A stretch of 32,448 nucleotides of DNA, taken from assembly GCF_900143535.1 (NCBI RefSeq), contig NZ_FRFA01000023.1, forward strand, positions 441 through 32,888, written 5' to 3'. Each line of letters starts with the position of its first letter. The first letter of the stretch is position 1. Positions 1-7,999 of this stretch are shown one piece after another. The notes beneath the pieces are model-generated. The model was not told where the DNA came from, did no database searches, and worked only from the letters and a program-made list of their open reading frames with translations. Made by a program: the position numbers and the translations under genes. This DNA is from Tateyamaria sp. Alg231-49 (lineage in GTDB: Bacteria > Pseudomonadota > Alphaproteobacteria > Rhodobacterales > Rhodobacteraceae).

Positions 1-336
1 CTGACCAACCTCGGCACGCTGCCGACCATCGCCAACAACGTGGCCGACAACTACATCCTGATGATCATCGACAACGGGTCGTATGGCTCGACCGGGGATC
101 AGCCGACCTATGCGGGCAAGAAGACGGCGCTTGAGAAAGTGGCCGCGGCCTGCGGATGCGAGAACGTTGTCACCTGTCAGGACGTGGACACGGGCGCGAC
201 CTTGCAAGCGGCGATCGACAGCAAGCAGATGACGATCATCGTGGTGAAATGCGACAGCGGCAACATCAAGCTGCCGGTGATCACAATGGACCCCGTCGTC
301 ATCAAAGACCGCTTTATGAAGGCTGTGGCAAGCTAG
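1..336 (+). CDS. comE: Sulfopyruvate decarboxylase, beta subunit (C-terminal part)
   Basis: Partial gene entering from the left edge in frame 1; 111 codons up to TAG at 334-336. The product would be the thiamine-pyrophosphate-binding half of sulfopyruvate decarboxylase, which converts 3-sulfopyruvate to sulfoacetaldehyde and CO2 with ComD. The visible piece has the run L-T-N-L-G-T-L-P near the edge and the D-N-G-S-Y-G-S-T-G-D-Q segment typical of the C-terminal (PP) domain of this family. The upstream part with the G-D-G metal/TPP motif is outside the window. The GTG at position 40 is an internal valine, not a start, because the frame is open and family-like from base 1. It ends 10 bp before a convergent BKACE gene. 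The N-terminal part of a comE gene lies at the right edge (see the findings). Confidence 0.85.
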   Translation: MTNLGTLPTIANNVADNYILMIIDNGSYGSTGDQPTYAGKKTALEKVAAACGCENVVTCQDVDTGATLQAAIDSKQMTIIVVKCDSGNIKLPVITMDPVVIKDRFMKAVAS

Positions 337-346
337 GGGCCAGCCC

Positions 347-1276
347 TTAAAAGCCGACCCGGTCCCCGCCCTTCAGGGCGAGGATCTCGCGCGCCTCATC
401 CGGAGTTGCGACTTTGTTGCCAAGATCCTCGACGATACGGCGGATCTTGGCGACCTGCTGGGCGTTGGATTCGGCCAACTCGCCGCGCTTGATGAACAGG
501 CTGTCCTCCATGCCGACACGTACGTTGCCACCCATCTGACTTGCGGTCGTTGCAAGACCCATCTGTGCGCCACCAGCCCCCAGAACAGACCAGCGGTAGT
601 CGTCGCCAAACAGGCGGTCTGCCGTGCGTTTCATAAAGATCAGGTTGTCCACCTCAGGCCCGATCCCGCCAAGGATGCCAAAGATGAATTGGATGAACAC
701 AGGCGCCTTGAACAGGCCCTGCGCCATGCAGAATTTCAGATTGTAGAGGTGGCCGACATCGTAACATTCGTGCTCGAACTTGATGTCATGCGGGGCAAGT
801 GTCTCAGCGGCTTCGCGGATGTCGGCGAACGTGTTGCGGAAAATATTCGCTTCTGACCCCTCAACATAGTCCTTTTCCCAGTCGTACTTCCACGTGTCAT
901 AGCGCCCTGCGAGCGGGTGAAAGGCAAAGTTCATCGACCCCATGTTCAGGCTGCACATCTCGGGGGAAAACTTGGTCGCGGCCTCGATCCGTTCCTTGAT
1001 CAACATGGTCGGCGCGCCGCCTGTGGTGATGTTGACCACGGCATTGGTGGATTGTTTTACCCGCGACAGGATGGGCGCGTAGTGGTCGGGGTTGACCGAC
1101 GGGCGATAGTCCTGTGGGTCGCGCGTGTGCAGGTGCAGGATGGATGCCCCGGCCTCGGCGGCTGCAATCGCCTGTTCGGCAATCTCGTTCTGTGTAAGGG
1201 GCAGCGTGTCCGACATGGTGGGCGTGTGGATCGACCCGGTAACAGCGCAGGTGATGATCGTCTTGGATTTAGCCAT
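347..1276 (-). CDS. BKACE family beta-keto acid cleavage enzyme (DUF849)
   Basis: 309 aa, full family length. BKACE enzymes use Zn2+ to condense a beta-keto acid with acetyl-CoA, giving acetoacetate and a new acyl-CoA. Visible features are the metal-binding H48-L-H50-T-R-D motif, the TGGAP segment, and the C-terminal M-E-D-S-L-F...E-S-N-A-Q block carrying the metal-ligand Glu. The N-terminal T-G-S-I-H-T-P motif has Ile16 where, as I recall, the characterised 3-keto-5-aminohexanoate cleavage enzyme has Glu14 that holds the substrate amine. An amino-keto acid is therefore not the expected substrate. It is the last gene of a ten-gene minus-strand operon, 3 bp after livM, downstream of a dehydrogenase that could supply a beta-keto acid. 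The exact substrate cannot be read from sequence. Confidence 0.88.
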   Translation of the reverse strand: MAKSKTIITCAVTGSIHTPTMSDTLPLTQNEIAEQAIAAAEAGASILHLHTRDPQDYRPSVNPDHYAPILSRVKQSTNAVVNITTGGAPTMLIKERIEAATKFSPEMCSLNMGSMNFAFHPLAGRYDTWKYDWEKDYVEGSEANIFRNTFADIREAAETLAPHDIKFEHECYDVGHLYNLKFCMAQGLFKAPVFIQFIFGILGGIGPEVDNLIFMKRTADRLFGDDYRWSVLGAGGAQMGLATTASQMGGNVRVGMEDSLFIKRGELAESNAQQVAKIRRIVEDLGNKVATPDEAREILALKGGDRVGF

Positions 1277-1279
1277 GGG

Positions 1280-2290
1280 TCAGTCGCCTTTTGGTTTGGT
1301 GTTCACTCGGTAGCTGAGCGGGAAAAGTTCAAGGTCATAACGGTCGCGCACGAGGCCCCAGACACCTTTGGGCGCTTTGAGCATGACAACGATGGCAACA
1401 ACTCCCAGTACCATAAGATAGATGGTGCCAAAGTCCGCCAGTGTTTCGCGCAGCAGGAAAAACAGGATCGTGCCGATGATCGGGCCTTCGAGTGTGCCGA
1501 TTCCGCCGATCACCACGATGAAGATCACAAAGGCGGTCCAGTCGTTGACCGAAAACGCGGCATCGGGCGAGATACGTAGCTTTTGCAGGAACAACAGACC
1601 ACCGATCACAGCTGTAAAGGCCGAGGTGACGACGTAGACCTCCAGCTTGGTTCGCCAGATGTCGATGCCAAGGCCACTGGCTGCCACTTCGCTGTCGCGG
1701 ATGGCTGTCAGGGCCAGACCACGCCGCGAGCGCAAGAAGAGGTAGACGCAAGTGATCACAGTCACGGCTGCGCCTAGCGCCAGCCAATAGCTGAGCGCCT
1801 CACGACCCGAACGCGAGTCCGCAAGGCTGCGCACGATGTCGACGGGCAACGACGAGCCGGATCCACCACCAAGGGCAGAAATTTGCGCGAAGGTTAGCCT
1901 GAACACTTCGGCCACGACCCATGTGCCGATGGCGAAATAGGCCCCCTTGAGACGAAAGATCAGGGCCGCGATTGGCACCGAGATCAGCCCGGCAAGAACC
2001 CCGGCCAACAGGATCGCCACAATTGGGTGCAGCCCGCCAAAGATCGCCAGCGCGAACAGCATGTAGCCGCCAAACCCGACAAAGGCCTGCTGGCCCACTG
2101 ATACCAGACCCGCGTAGCCCGCCATCAGGTTCCAGAGGCAGGCAAGGGACAGATACAGGAAAATCTCGCCCAACAGCCGCAAATCAGCACGGCCCGCCCA
2201 CCAAGGGGCCGCGGCCAGCACGATTAGGGCGAGAACTGCAATGATCATTGCAACGCGAGACGCAGGAGTGGCGCGGGTGACGGTATTCAA
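1280..2290 (-). CDS. Branched-chain-type ABC transporter permease (LivM-like)
   Basis: 336 aa, strongly hydrophobic, with the L-x-L-x-G-x-A-G-L-V-S-V-G-Q-Q-A-F-V-G segment typical of LivM permeases near residues 60-75 and the transport-motif region around I-G-G-I-G-T-L-E-G-P-I-I-G. It forms the inner-membrane channel with LivH. The predicted start is TTG at 2288-2290, which overlaps the livH stop as TTGA and has GAGG about 8 bases upstream. An ATG 13 codons further in is possible. Despite the Liv name, operons of this type transport many substrates besides branched-chain amino acids. The neighbours here are oxidative enzymes, so the cargo is probably the pathway's own substrate. Confidence 0.9.
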   Translation of the reverse strand: MNTVTRATPASRVAMIIAVLALIVLAAAPWWAGRADLRLLGEIFLYLSLACLWNLMAGYAGLVSVGQQAFVGFGGYMLFALAIFGGLHPIVAILLAGVLAGLISVPIAALIFRLKGAYFAIGTWVVAEVFRLTFAQISALGGGSGSSLPVDIVRSLADSRSGREALSYWLALGAAVTVITCVYLFLRSRRGLALTAIRDSEVAASGLGIDIWRTKLEVYVVTSAFTAVIGGLLFLQKLRISPDAAFSVNDWTAFVIFIVVIGGIGTLEGPIIGTILFFLLRETLADFGTIYLMVLGVVAIVVMLKAPKGVWGLVRDRYDLELFPLSYRVNTKPKGD

Positions 2291-3153
2291 TGCTCGACCC
2301 TCGGGAACAGGCCGTTCGGGCGCACGGCCAGAACGACGAGGAAGGCGATGTGACCGGCCAGCACTTGCCAGCCCGGATCAATCTTGGCTCCGATGGTTTG
2401 GGCCACGCCAAGGATCACGCCGCCCGCCAAAGTGCCCCAGATGTTGCCAAGCCCGCCAATGATCACAGCCTCGAACCCGAATATAAGGCGCCCGCCCCCG
2501 ATGGCCGGATCAAAGCTGGTGCGCACGCCTAGAAGGATGCCCGCAATCGCCGTGACTGCGAGCGCAAGCGCCATGGCGAGGCCGTAGATATGCGCCTTGT
2601 TCAGACCCATCAGTTGGGCAATGTCCTGATTGTCCGACACAGCGCGAAACCCGCGCCCGAGGGCCGTTGAGTAGAATATCCATTGCAGTCCCGCGATCAC
2701 AACGATGGCCATGCCGAAGGTCAGCAATGGCAGAACACCCAGTGATAGCCCGCCGACAGCAATACTTGCCGTCTCTATCGCGCCCGCATTCAGCTTTTGC
2801 GGATCGGCGGTGTACCCTTCCAACAGCGCGTTTTGCACAATCACGGACAGACCGAACGTCACCAACAAGGGGGGCAGGATGTCGCTGCCAAGGGTCTTGT
2901 TCAGCAGGCCCCGTTGCAGGATGTACCCGATCCCGGCCATAGCGGGCATGACGATCAGAAGTGCCACGAAGGGGTGCACCCCAAGGAGCATTGTTGTGCT
3001 GAGGCCAAGATAGGCTGCGAGAATAATGAGGTCGCCATGCGCGATGTTGACCAGCCGCATGACACCGAAAATCAGCGACAACCCGGCAGCAAACAGCGCG
3101 TAAAGCCCGCCTAGCAGGATGCCCTGCACCACGGCATTGATCCATTCGATCAT
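2287..3153 (-). CDS. Branched-chain-type ABC transporter permease (LivH-like)
   Basis: 288 aa integral membrane protein. The N-terminus G-I-L-L-G-G-L-Y-A-L-F-A-A-G-L-S-L-I-F-G and the following V-N-I-A-H-G-D-L segment are the signature of LivH permeases. The C-terminal G-G-L-G-N-I-W-G-T-L-A-G-G motif marks the ATPase coupling region. Its ATG overlaps the livF stop (ATGA, 3150-3153) and its stop overlaps the livM start, so the three genes are translationally coupled. It partners LivM in the inner membrane. Confidence 0.92.
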   Translation of the reverse strand: MIEWINAVVQGILLGGLYALFAAGLSLIFGVMRLVNIAHGDLIILAAYLGLSTTMLLGVHPFVALLIVMPAMAGIGYILQRGLLNKTLGSDILPPLLVTFGLSVIVQNALLEGYTADPQKLNAGAIETASIAVGGLSLGVLPLLTFGMAIVVIAGLQWIFYSTALGRGFRAVSDNQDIAQLMGLNKAHIYGLAMALALAVTAIAGILLGVRTSFDPAIGGGRLIFGFEAVIIGGLGNIWGTLAGGVILGVAQTIGAKIDPGWQVLAGHIAFLVVLAVRPNGLFPRVEH

Positions 3154-3860
3154 GCGTCTACTCCGAAATAGGCGGCTGTGATTTGGTCGCGGGTGATATC
3201 CTCGACCCGGCCCGTCAGCGACACGCGGCCCTCTTGCAGGCAGTAAACGCGCGAGGACACGGCCAGCGCCTTGGTGATGTCCTGCTCTACGATCAGGGCG
3301 GTCATGCCGCCGGAAATGATGTTGGGCAGTGCGTCATAGATTGATTTGATGGTGACGGGGGCAAGGCCAAGGCTGATCTCGTCAAAAAGGATCAGTTCGG
3401 GGTTGCTCATCAGCGCGCGGCCGATGGCGACCATCTGTTGCTGGCCGCCGGACAGGGATGTCGAGGGTTGGTTGCGTCGCTCTTTCAGGATTGGAAACAG
3501 GTCATAGACGGTGTCCAGTGACCACGGACCAGTCCGACCCACTGTGCTGCCCAACCGCAGATTTTCCTCGACCGACAAGGAGGGAAACAACTGCCGACCC
3601 TCTGGCACCAGCGCGATCCCAGCATAGGCGACCTGATCGGCCCGAAGTGCGCCAATGGTCTGTCCTTTGAAAGTGACCTGCGTTGCCTCGTTGCTGAGCA
3701 GCCCCGAAATCGAACGCATGAGCGTCGTCTTGCCCGCGCCATTGGCCCCTATTATGGCAATCACTTCGCCTGTCGCGATTTCCATATCCAGCCCGAACAG
3801 GGCCTGAAAATCCCCGTAATGGGCATCAAGCCCGCTGAGTTTCAACAATGGGTCAGACAT
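3150..3860 (-). CDS. Branched-chain-type ABC transporter ATPase (LivF-like)
   Basis: 236 aa from the ATG at 3858-3860. The reading frame extends 28 codons further upstream, but that part lies inside livG and lacks family similarity, so the shorter start is chosen. This gives an 8-bp overlap with livG. Walker A is G-A-N-G-A-G-K-T-T, the signature is a canonical L-S-G-G-Q-Q-Q, and Walker B is L-I-L-F-D-E-I-S-L-G-L-A-P. Length and motifs match LivF, the smaller cytoplasmic ATPase. It energises the LivHM channel together with LivG. Confidence 0.93.
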   Translation of the reverse strand: MSDPLLKLSGLDAHYGDFQALFGLDMEIATGEVIAIIGANGAGKTTLMRSISGLLSNEATQVTFKGQTIGALRADQVAYAGIALVPEGRQLFPSLSVEENLRLGSTVGRTGPWSLDTVYDLFPILKERRNQPSTSLSGGQQQMVAIGRALMSNPELILFDEISLGLAPVTIKSIYDALPNIISGGMTALIVEQDITKALAVSSRVYCLQEGRVSLTGRVEDITRDQITAAYFGVDA

Positions 3861-4581
3861 CGGGATCGACCCCAAGATAGATTTCCTTGACCTCGGCGCT
3901 TTCCATGATGGCTTTGGGCGCGCCTTCGGCAATCTTTTTGCCAAAGTCTATGACGATCAGCCGTTCGACTACGGCCAGCAGCGCGTGCACCACGTGTTCA
4001 ATCCAGATGATGGTCGTACCGTTCGCATTGACCCTCTTAATCGTATCTATCAAGGCGGTGCATTCTGCTTCGGTTAGGCCTCCTGCGATTTCATCAAGTA
4101 GTAAGAGCTTTGGTTTGGCCGCAAGCGCGCGTGCCATTTCCAGGCGTTTGCGGTCCAGCAGCGACAGCGCTCCGGCGCGGATATTGGCTTTGGGCAGCAG
4201 GCCGGTGTCTTCGAGAACAGCCAGCACATGGTCCTCTGCCTCATGACCGCGCAGTCCTGCGCCCTCAATCGCGCCGACCAGCGCGTTTTCAAAAACGGTC
4301 ATTCCCCCAAAAGGCTGGGGCACCTGAAAAGACCGCGCGATGCCCAGTTTGCAGCGCCTCGCGGCCGAAGTGTTTGAGATGTCCTGACCGGCGAACGCGA
4401 TTTGACCCGCGTCGGGTCCAAGTGCCCCGGTGATCAGGTTGAATAGGGATGTCTTGCCCGCCCCGTTGGGCCCCAGAATACCCACCGCCTCGCCGTGAGC
4501 CACGTCAAAGCTGGTGTCGTCGGCCACCACAACGGCGCCGAACGACTTTTTGAGGCCCGAGATGGACAGGAGGGCGGACAC
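3853..4581 (-). CDS. Branched-chain-type ABC transporter ATPase (LivG-like)
   Basis: 242 aa. The start is GTG at 4579-4581, 6 bp after the stop of the substrate-binding protein gene. Walker A is G-P-N-G-A-G-K-T-S and Walker B is L-L-L-L-D-E-I-A-G-G-L. The signature loop is degenerate (L-S-L-L-D-R-K-R-L-E), as often seen in LivG, where the L-S-x-x-x-R-R-L-E-I/M-A-R-A-L form replaces LSGGQ. The C-terminus (I-Y-L-G) is LivG-like. It pairs with LivF as the heterodimeric ATPase. Confidence 0.92.
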   Translation of the reverse strand: MSALLSISGLKKSFGAVVVADDTSFDVAHGEAVGILGPNGAGKTSLFNLITGALGPDAGQIAFAGQDISNTSAARRCKLGIARSFQVPQPFGGMTVFENALVGAIEGAGLRGHEAEDHVLAVLEDTGLLPKANIRAGALSLLDRKRLEMARALAAKPKLLLLDEIAGGLTEAECTALIDTIKRVNANGTTIIWIEHVVHALLAVVERLIVIDFGKKIAEGAPKAIMESAEVKEIYLGVDPDV

Positions 4582-4587
4582 CTTTGT

Positions 4588-5859
4588 TTAGCCCAGCAGC
4601 TGCAATTCGCCGCCCACAGGGATGTCCGGAGCGTGCTTGTTGTTGGTGATCACCAACTCGACACCGTCACCTGCCGCTTGCCATTGGCCCGACACCAGCG
4701 GTGTCTTGGACACGTTCGGCACAGGCCCATTGGACCAGTTCACATCGCCGACGATGGTCGACATGTTCGTGCCTTTGATCGCTGCCGCGATGGCGTCTGG
4801 ATCGTCCAGATCCTCGGCGCGGCTGATCGTGTCGGCGACAACTTCGAACAGCGCGTGCTTGAACCCGATGGGTTGGGTCCAAGGGCGGCCAGTGGCTTGC
4901 GAGAAACCAGCAGCCAGATCCCCGGCAGAGGCGCCTGTGAGGGACGAGCTGAACGGATGGCTTGGCGACCACCAGATTTCTGAAGTGAGGCCGACACCAC
5001 GATCCCCCAATGCCTCGATGGCCGATGGGAACAGCAGGGCCTTGCCGATGGTTGCAACCTTGGGATTGAACCCCTGTTGCGCGGCCTGCGCCCAGAAGGT
5101 ACCAAAGTCCGGCGGGATCATCACGCCCGTTACAATCTCGCATCCCGCATCTTTGAAGACCGCGATGTAGTTCGAGAAATCGTCGTTCAGAGGCTGATAC
5201 CGACCGGGATCGACCAGATCGAAGCCTTGCTCGGCCAATGGGCCGGGCAGACCAAGTTTTGCATCGCCCCATGCGTTGCCGTCGGCGTCGTTGGGGAACA
5301 GCCCACCAACCTTCTTGGCGACGCCCGCGTCATTCCAAAGACCGGTAAAGTTGGCGATGATGTCCTCAAGGCCCCAGAAGAAGTGGTAAGTGTAGCGGAA
5401 ACCTTCTGCCGGGTTGCCGCCGCGGCCAAAGAAGTAAGGCTGCCATGGGGCGTCGGTGGTGACGCACGGCACTTCGTTGATCTCGGCCTGATCCGCGACG
5501 GGGTTTGTCGTGTCCGGCGTCGCGGCGGCGGTGATGATGTCGACCTCGTCCGACAGGATCAGTTCGGCGGCGACTTCGGCGGCGCGGTTGGGGTTGGACT
5601 GGCTGTCCTTCTTAATGATCTCGATGTCATAGGATTTGCCGTTGTTCATGACACCGCCCGCAAACTTGGCGCGCAGACCTTCGATGATGTAGTCATCGGC
5701 TTCGGCAAATCCTGCAAGAGGGCCTGTCGTTGGCGTGACAAAGCCGACGCGAATTTTGGGGTTGGCGGCATAGGCGCGTGTGGATGTCAGGATGGCCGGT
5801 GCCGCGACTGTGGCGGCCAGTCCGCCCAGAACGGCGCGTCTGTTTGTTTTGAGTGTCAT
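4588..5859 (-). CDS. ABC transporter substrate-binding protein (Peripla_BP_6 type)
   Basis: 423 aa. The N-terminus N-R-R-A-V-L-G-G-L-A-A-T-V-A-A-P-A-I-L has a twin-arginine-like motif and a hydrophobic core ending near A-Y-A-A, so export to the periplasm is expected, possibly by Tat. The mature part starts with K-I-R-V-G-F-V-T-P-T-T-G-P-L-A-G, the usual first strand and ligand-loop region of amide/amino-acid type type-I binding proteins. Start ATG at 5857-5859 is preceded by GGGAGGA. It precedes the four other transporter genes, and its ligand should be the substrate of the flanking catabolic enzymes. Several Trp-rich stretches (W-W-S-P-S-H; W-S-N-G-P) are visible, but the ligand cannot be predicted. 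Confidence 0.92.
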   Translation of the reverse strand: MTLKTNRRAVLGGLAATVAAPAILTSTRAYAANPKIRVGFVTPTTGPLAGFAEADDYIIEGLRAKFAGGVMNNGKSYDIEIIKKDSQSNPNRAAEVAAELILSDEVDIITAAATPDTTNPVADQAEINEVPCVTTDAPWQPYFFGRGGNPAEGFRYTYHFFWGLEDIIANFTGLWNDAGVAKKVGGLFPNDADGNAWGDAKLGLPGPLAEQGFDLVDPGRYQPLNDDFSNYIAVFKDAGCEIVTGVMIPPDFGTFWAQAAQQGFNPKVATIGKALLFPSAIEALGDRGVGLTSEIWWSPSHPFSSSLTGASAGDLAAGFSQATGRPWTQPIGFKHALFEVVADTISRAEDLDDPDAIAAAIKGTNMSTIVGDVNWSNGPVPNVSKTPLVSGQWQAAGDGVELVITNNKHAPDIPVGGELQLLG

Positions 5860-5888
5860 TTGTTATTCCTCCCAGAATTGTCAGTGCT

Positions 5889-6806
5889 TTAGTCGGGCAA
5901 TATCGCCTCTAGTTTTTTTAGGTGTTCGGCCACGCGCGCTTTGGTGCGGGCCAGGTCTTCGGTCCTCCACTCCCGAAATCCAGCCCCGGCCGCCATACCG
6001 GTGCGTCCCTGATCCAGCAGGGACTGTAGGTGGGATGAGGGCGCAGGTGAGGCCTCCAAGTCAAACAAAACTTGGCGGTGAATGTCTTGGGTCAGCTCAA
6101 TCCCAACCAGATCCGCGTTTTCCAGCGGGCCAAGGACCGCCAGCCGACGACCAAAGCTGGCCTTGACCACATCATCGACGGCTTCGGCGGTGCAAATCCC
6201 GTTTTCGACCAGACTGATCGCCTCGCGCCACAGCGCATGTTGCAGACGGTTGCCGATAAAACCGGGCACATCCTTTTCCACCATCACAGGTGTCTTGCCA
6301 GCGTCGCCCAGCAACGTGACCATCCCATCTGCGAGGGTGGAGTCGGTCCATTCGGTTTTCACCACTTCGACCAATGGGATCATGTGCGGGGGGTTCCACC
6401 AATGGGTGCCAAGGGCGCGATGGCGACCGTTCAGACCTTCCATGATCTTGGTGATCTGAATGACAGATGTGTTGGATGCTAACACCGCACTTTCGGGTGC
6501 GTGGGTTTCGATCTCGGCAAAGATCGACTGTTTGAGTTCGAGCTTTTCTGGCGCAGCCTCGAAGACATAGTCGGCTTTTTGAACCGCATCTTGGACAGCT
6601 CCGGCCAATTCGATGCGTCTGAGGGCGTTGGCGACTTCGGCTTCATCAGCACCCAGCAGCGCCATGCTTTCGGATACGCGCACTGGCACACTGTTCAGCA
6701 TGTCGGTGTTGGGGTCGGTGACGGTCACGTCGTGCCCTGCGCGCGCAAAGGTTAGCGCGATGCCATGGCCCATCAGACCGCCGCCTATGACTGCGATCCG
6801 GCTCAT
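5889..6806 (-). CDS. 3-hydroxyacyl-CoA dehydrogenase-like NAD-dependent beta-hydroxyacid dehydrogenase
   Basis: 305 aa with an N-terminal Rossmann fold (G8-G-G-L-M-G-H-G) and a C-terminal 3HCDH helical domain. Catalytic-type residues are visible: the Ser in A-S-N-T-S-V, the His in G-T-H-W-W-N-P-P-H, the Glu in P-L-V-E-V-V and the Asn in G-F-I-G-N-R. Single-domain proteins of this size include carnitine 3-dehydrogenase, L-gulonate 3-dehydrogenase and 3-hydroxybutyryl-CoA dehydrogenase. The H-W-W-N-P-P-H-M-I-P version suggests a free or small beta-hydroxy acid rather than a fatty acyl-CoA, but this is inference. Its product would be a beta-keto acid, the substrate class of the BKACE gene ending the same operon. 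Start and upstream SDR stop overlap as ATGA. Confidence 0.87.
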   Translation of the reverse strand: MSRIAVIGGGLMGHGIALTFARAGHDVTVTDPNTDMLNSVPVRVSESMALLGADEAEVANALRRIELAGAVQDAVQKADYVFEAAPEKLELKQSIFAEIETHAPESAVLASNTSVIQITKIMEGLNGRHRALGTHWWNPPHMIPLVEVVKTEWTDSTLADGMVTLLGDAGKTPVMVEKDVPGFIGNRLQHALWREAISLVENGICTAEAVDDVVKASFGRRLAVLGPLENADLVGIELTQDIHRQVLFDLEASPAPSSHLQSLLDQGRTGMAAGAGFREWRTEDLARTKARVAEHLKKLEAILPD

Positions 6807-7600
6807 CCTGCGGTGTATCCACCATCTGCATAGAGGATGTGGCCGGTGTAAAAATCAGAGGCCTTTGAGGACAGGAACAAGAGTGGCCCAGCCAGATCCT
6901 CAGGCTCGCCCAAGCGGCCCTTGGGCACACGGGCGAGGAACCCGCTGCGCACCGTTTTGGCGTGATCGTCGTCCCCGAACATCCATGCGGTGAGGGGAGA
7001 ACGGAAGACTGTGGGCGCAATGGCGTTGACGGTGATGCCAGTGGGGCCAAGCTCGCATCCCAAAGCCTTGGTGATCCCATCTACAGCCGCCTTGGAGGCG
7101 CAATAGGCGGTGTAGCCCGCTGGATGGCCCAGCAGTCCACGGGCCGATGACATGAGCACAATCTTGCCCCCATCCCCTTGCGCCTGCATCTGCGTGCTGG
7201 CGGCGCGGGCCATCAACCAGCTTTGGGTGACATTGGCGTCCATGACATTTTCAAAGGTCGATGGCTCCATTTCGCCGATCTTGGCCACTTTATTCATGCC
7301 AGAGGCGACGACGAGAATATCGATGCGGCCATAGGTGGCGACGGTTTCGGCGACCAGTGCCGCACAAGCGTCTTCGGAGTCAGGACGGGCGTTGATCTGG
7401 TGTGTCTCGCCTTTGCATGTGTCAGCGACTTCGGCCATCGCGTCTGCATTGCCGGCGGCCAGAACAACTTTGGCACCGGCACCGGACAGACACCGCGCAG
7501 CCACCGCGCCAAAGGCACCCGAAGCGCCAGTGATCAGGGCGACCTTGCCAGAGACGTCAAAGAAAGAGAGCGGGTTGTCTAGGCTCAATTCAGGGCTCAT
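6803..7600 (-). CDS. Short-chain dehydrogenase/reductase (SDR)
   Basis: 265 aa classical SDR. It has the T-G-A-S-G-A-F-G cofactor motif near residue 24, an active-site Ser in M-S-S-A-R-G, the Y-C-A-S-K catalytic Tyr/Lys pair and a C-terminal A-D-G-G-Y-T. The usual N-N-A-G motif is replaced by V-A-S-G. The segment after strand beta-2 reads A-A-G-N-A-D, with no strong clue to NAD versus NADP. It is coupled to the cupin gene upstream and the 3HCDH-like gene downstream by ATGA overlaps, so it probably catalyses one oxidation in the same pathway. Substrate unknown. Confidence 0.9.
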   Translation of the reverse strand: MSPELSLDNPLSFFDVSGKVALITGASGAFGAVAARCLSGAGAKVVLAAGNADAMAEVADTCKGETHQINARPDSEDACAALVAETVATYGRIDILVVASGMNKVAKIGEMEPSTFENVMDANVTQSWLMARAASTQMQAQGDGGKIVLMSSARGLLGHPAGYTAYCASKAAVDGITKALGCELGPTGITVNAIAPTVFRSPLTAWMFGDDDHAKTVRSGFLARVPKGRLGEPEDLAGPLLFLSSKASDFYTGHILYADGGYTAG

Positions 7601-7950
7601 GTCGGGCGTCCTCCTACAGGATATGGGATGACGACGAGCATTTTGCAGATGTGATTGCTGCGGTTCTCGATCTTGCGCACTTCGCCCGGCGGGATTGTGC
7701 AGCTGTCCATTGCGCTCAGCACAGTGTCAGTGCCGTCGATGGTGACCGTCATTTCGCCCTCAATGACCACATAGACCTTTTCAAAAGGGGTCGCGTCGGG
7801 GCCCGCGCCTCCTCCGGGCAAAAATTGAGAAAAGCCAATCCACTGGTTTTCAGGGCCGCCATTTTCAAACCCTTGCAGGCGCAGTCCGGTCACGCCCCAA
7901 TGGTTCGGAGCCTCGTAAGAAGTGGCATCGTCAAAACGTTTGACTAACAT
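7597..7950 (-). CDS. Small cupin-domain protein with poorly conserved metal ligands
   Basis: 117 aa single cupin. Motif 1 (residues 46-65) reads G-G-G-A-G-P-D-A-T-P-F-E-K-V-Y-V-V-I-E-G: the Glu (E57) and final Gly are present, but the two His are replaced by D52 and T54. Motif 2 (residues 88-96) has P-G-E-V-R-K-I-E-N, with Arg in place of the third metal His. A classic three-His metal site is therefore unlikely. The protein could be a non-metal isomerase, a binding or regulatory cupin, or use other ligands. It overlaps the SDR start and follows the cyclase gene by 49 bp. Confidence 0.8.
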   Translation of the reverse strand: MLVKRFDDATSYEAPNHWGVTGLRLQGFENGGPENQWIGFSQFLPGGGAGPDATPFEKVYVVIEGEMTVTIDGTDTVLSAMDSCTIPPGEVRKIENRSNHICKMLVVIPYPVGGRPT

Positions 7951-7999
7951 CGCATATCCTTTCCGGTCGGTTGGGCGGAGGTGTCCTCCGCCTCCTGGT

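Noticed and set aside
40-336. Complete 98-aa protein starting at GTG 40
   Set aside because: The frame is open and family-like from base 1; it is the tail of comE.
917-1579. 220-codon plus-strand frame across the BKACE and LivM genes
   Set aside because: Crosses two well-supported minus-strand genes and has low-complexity composition.
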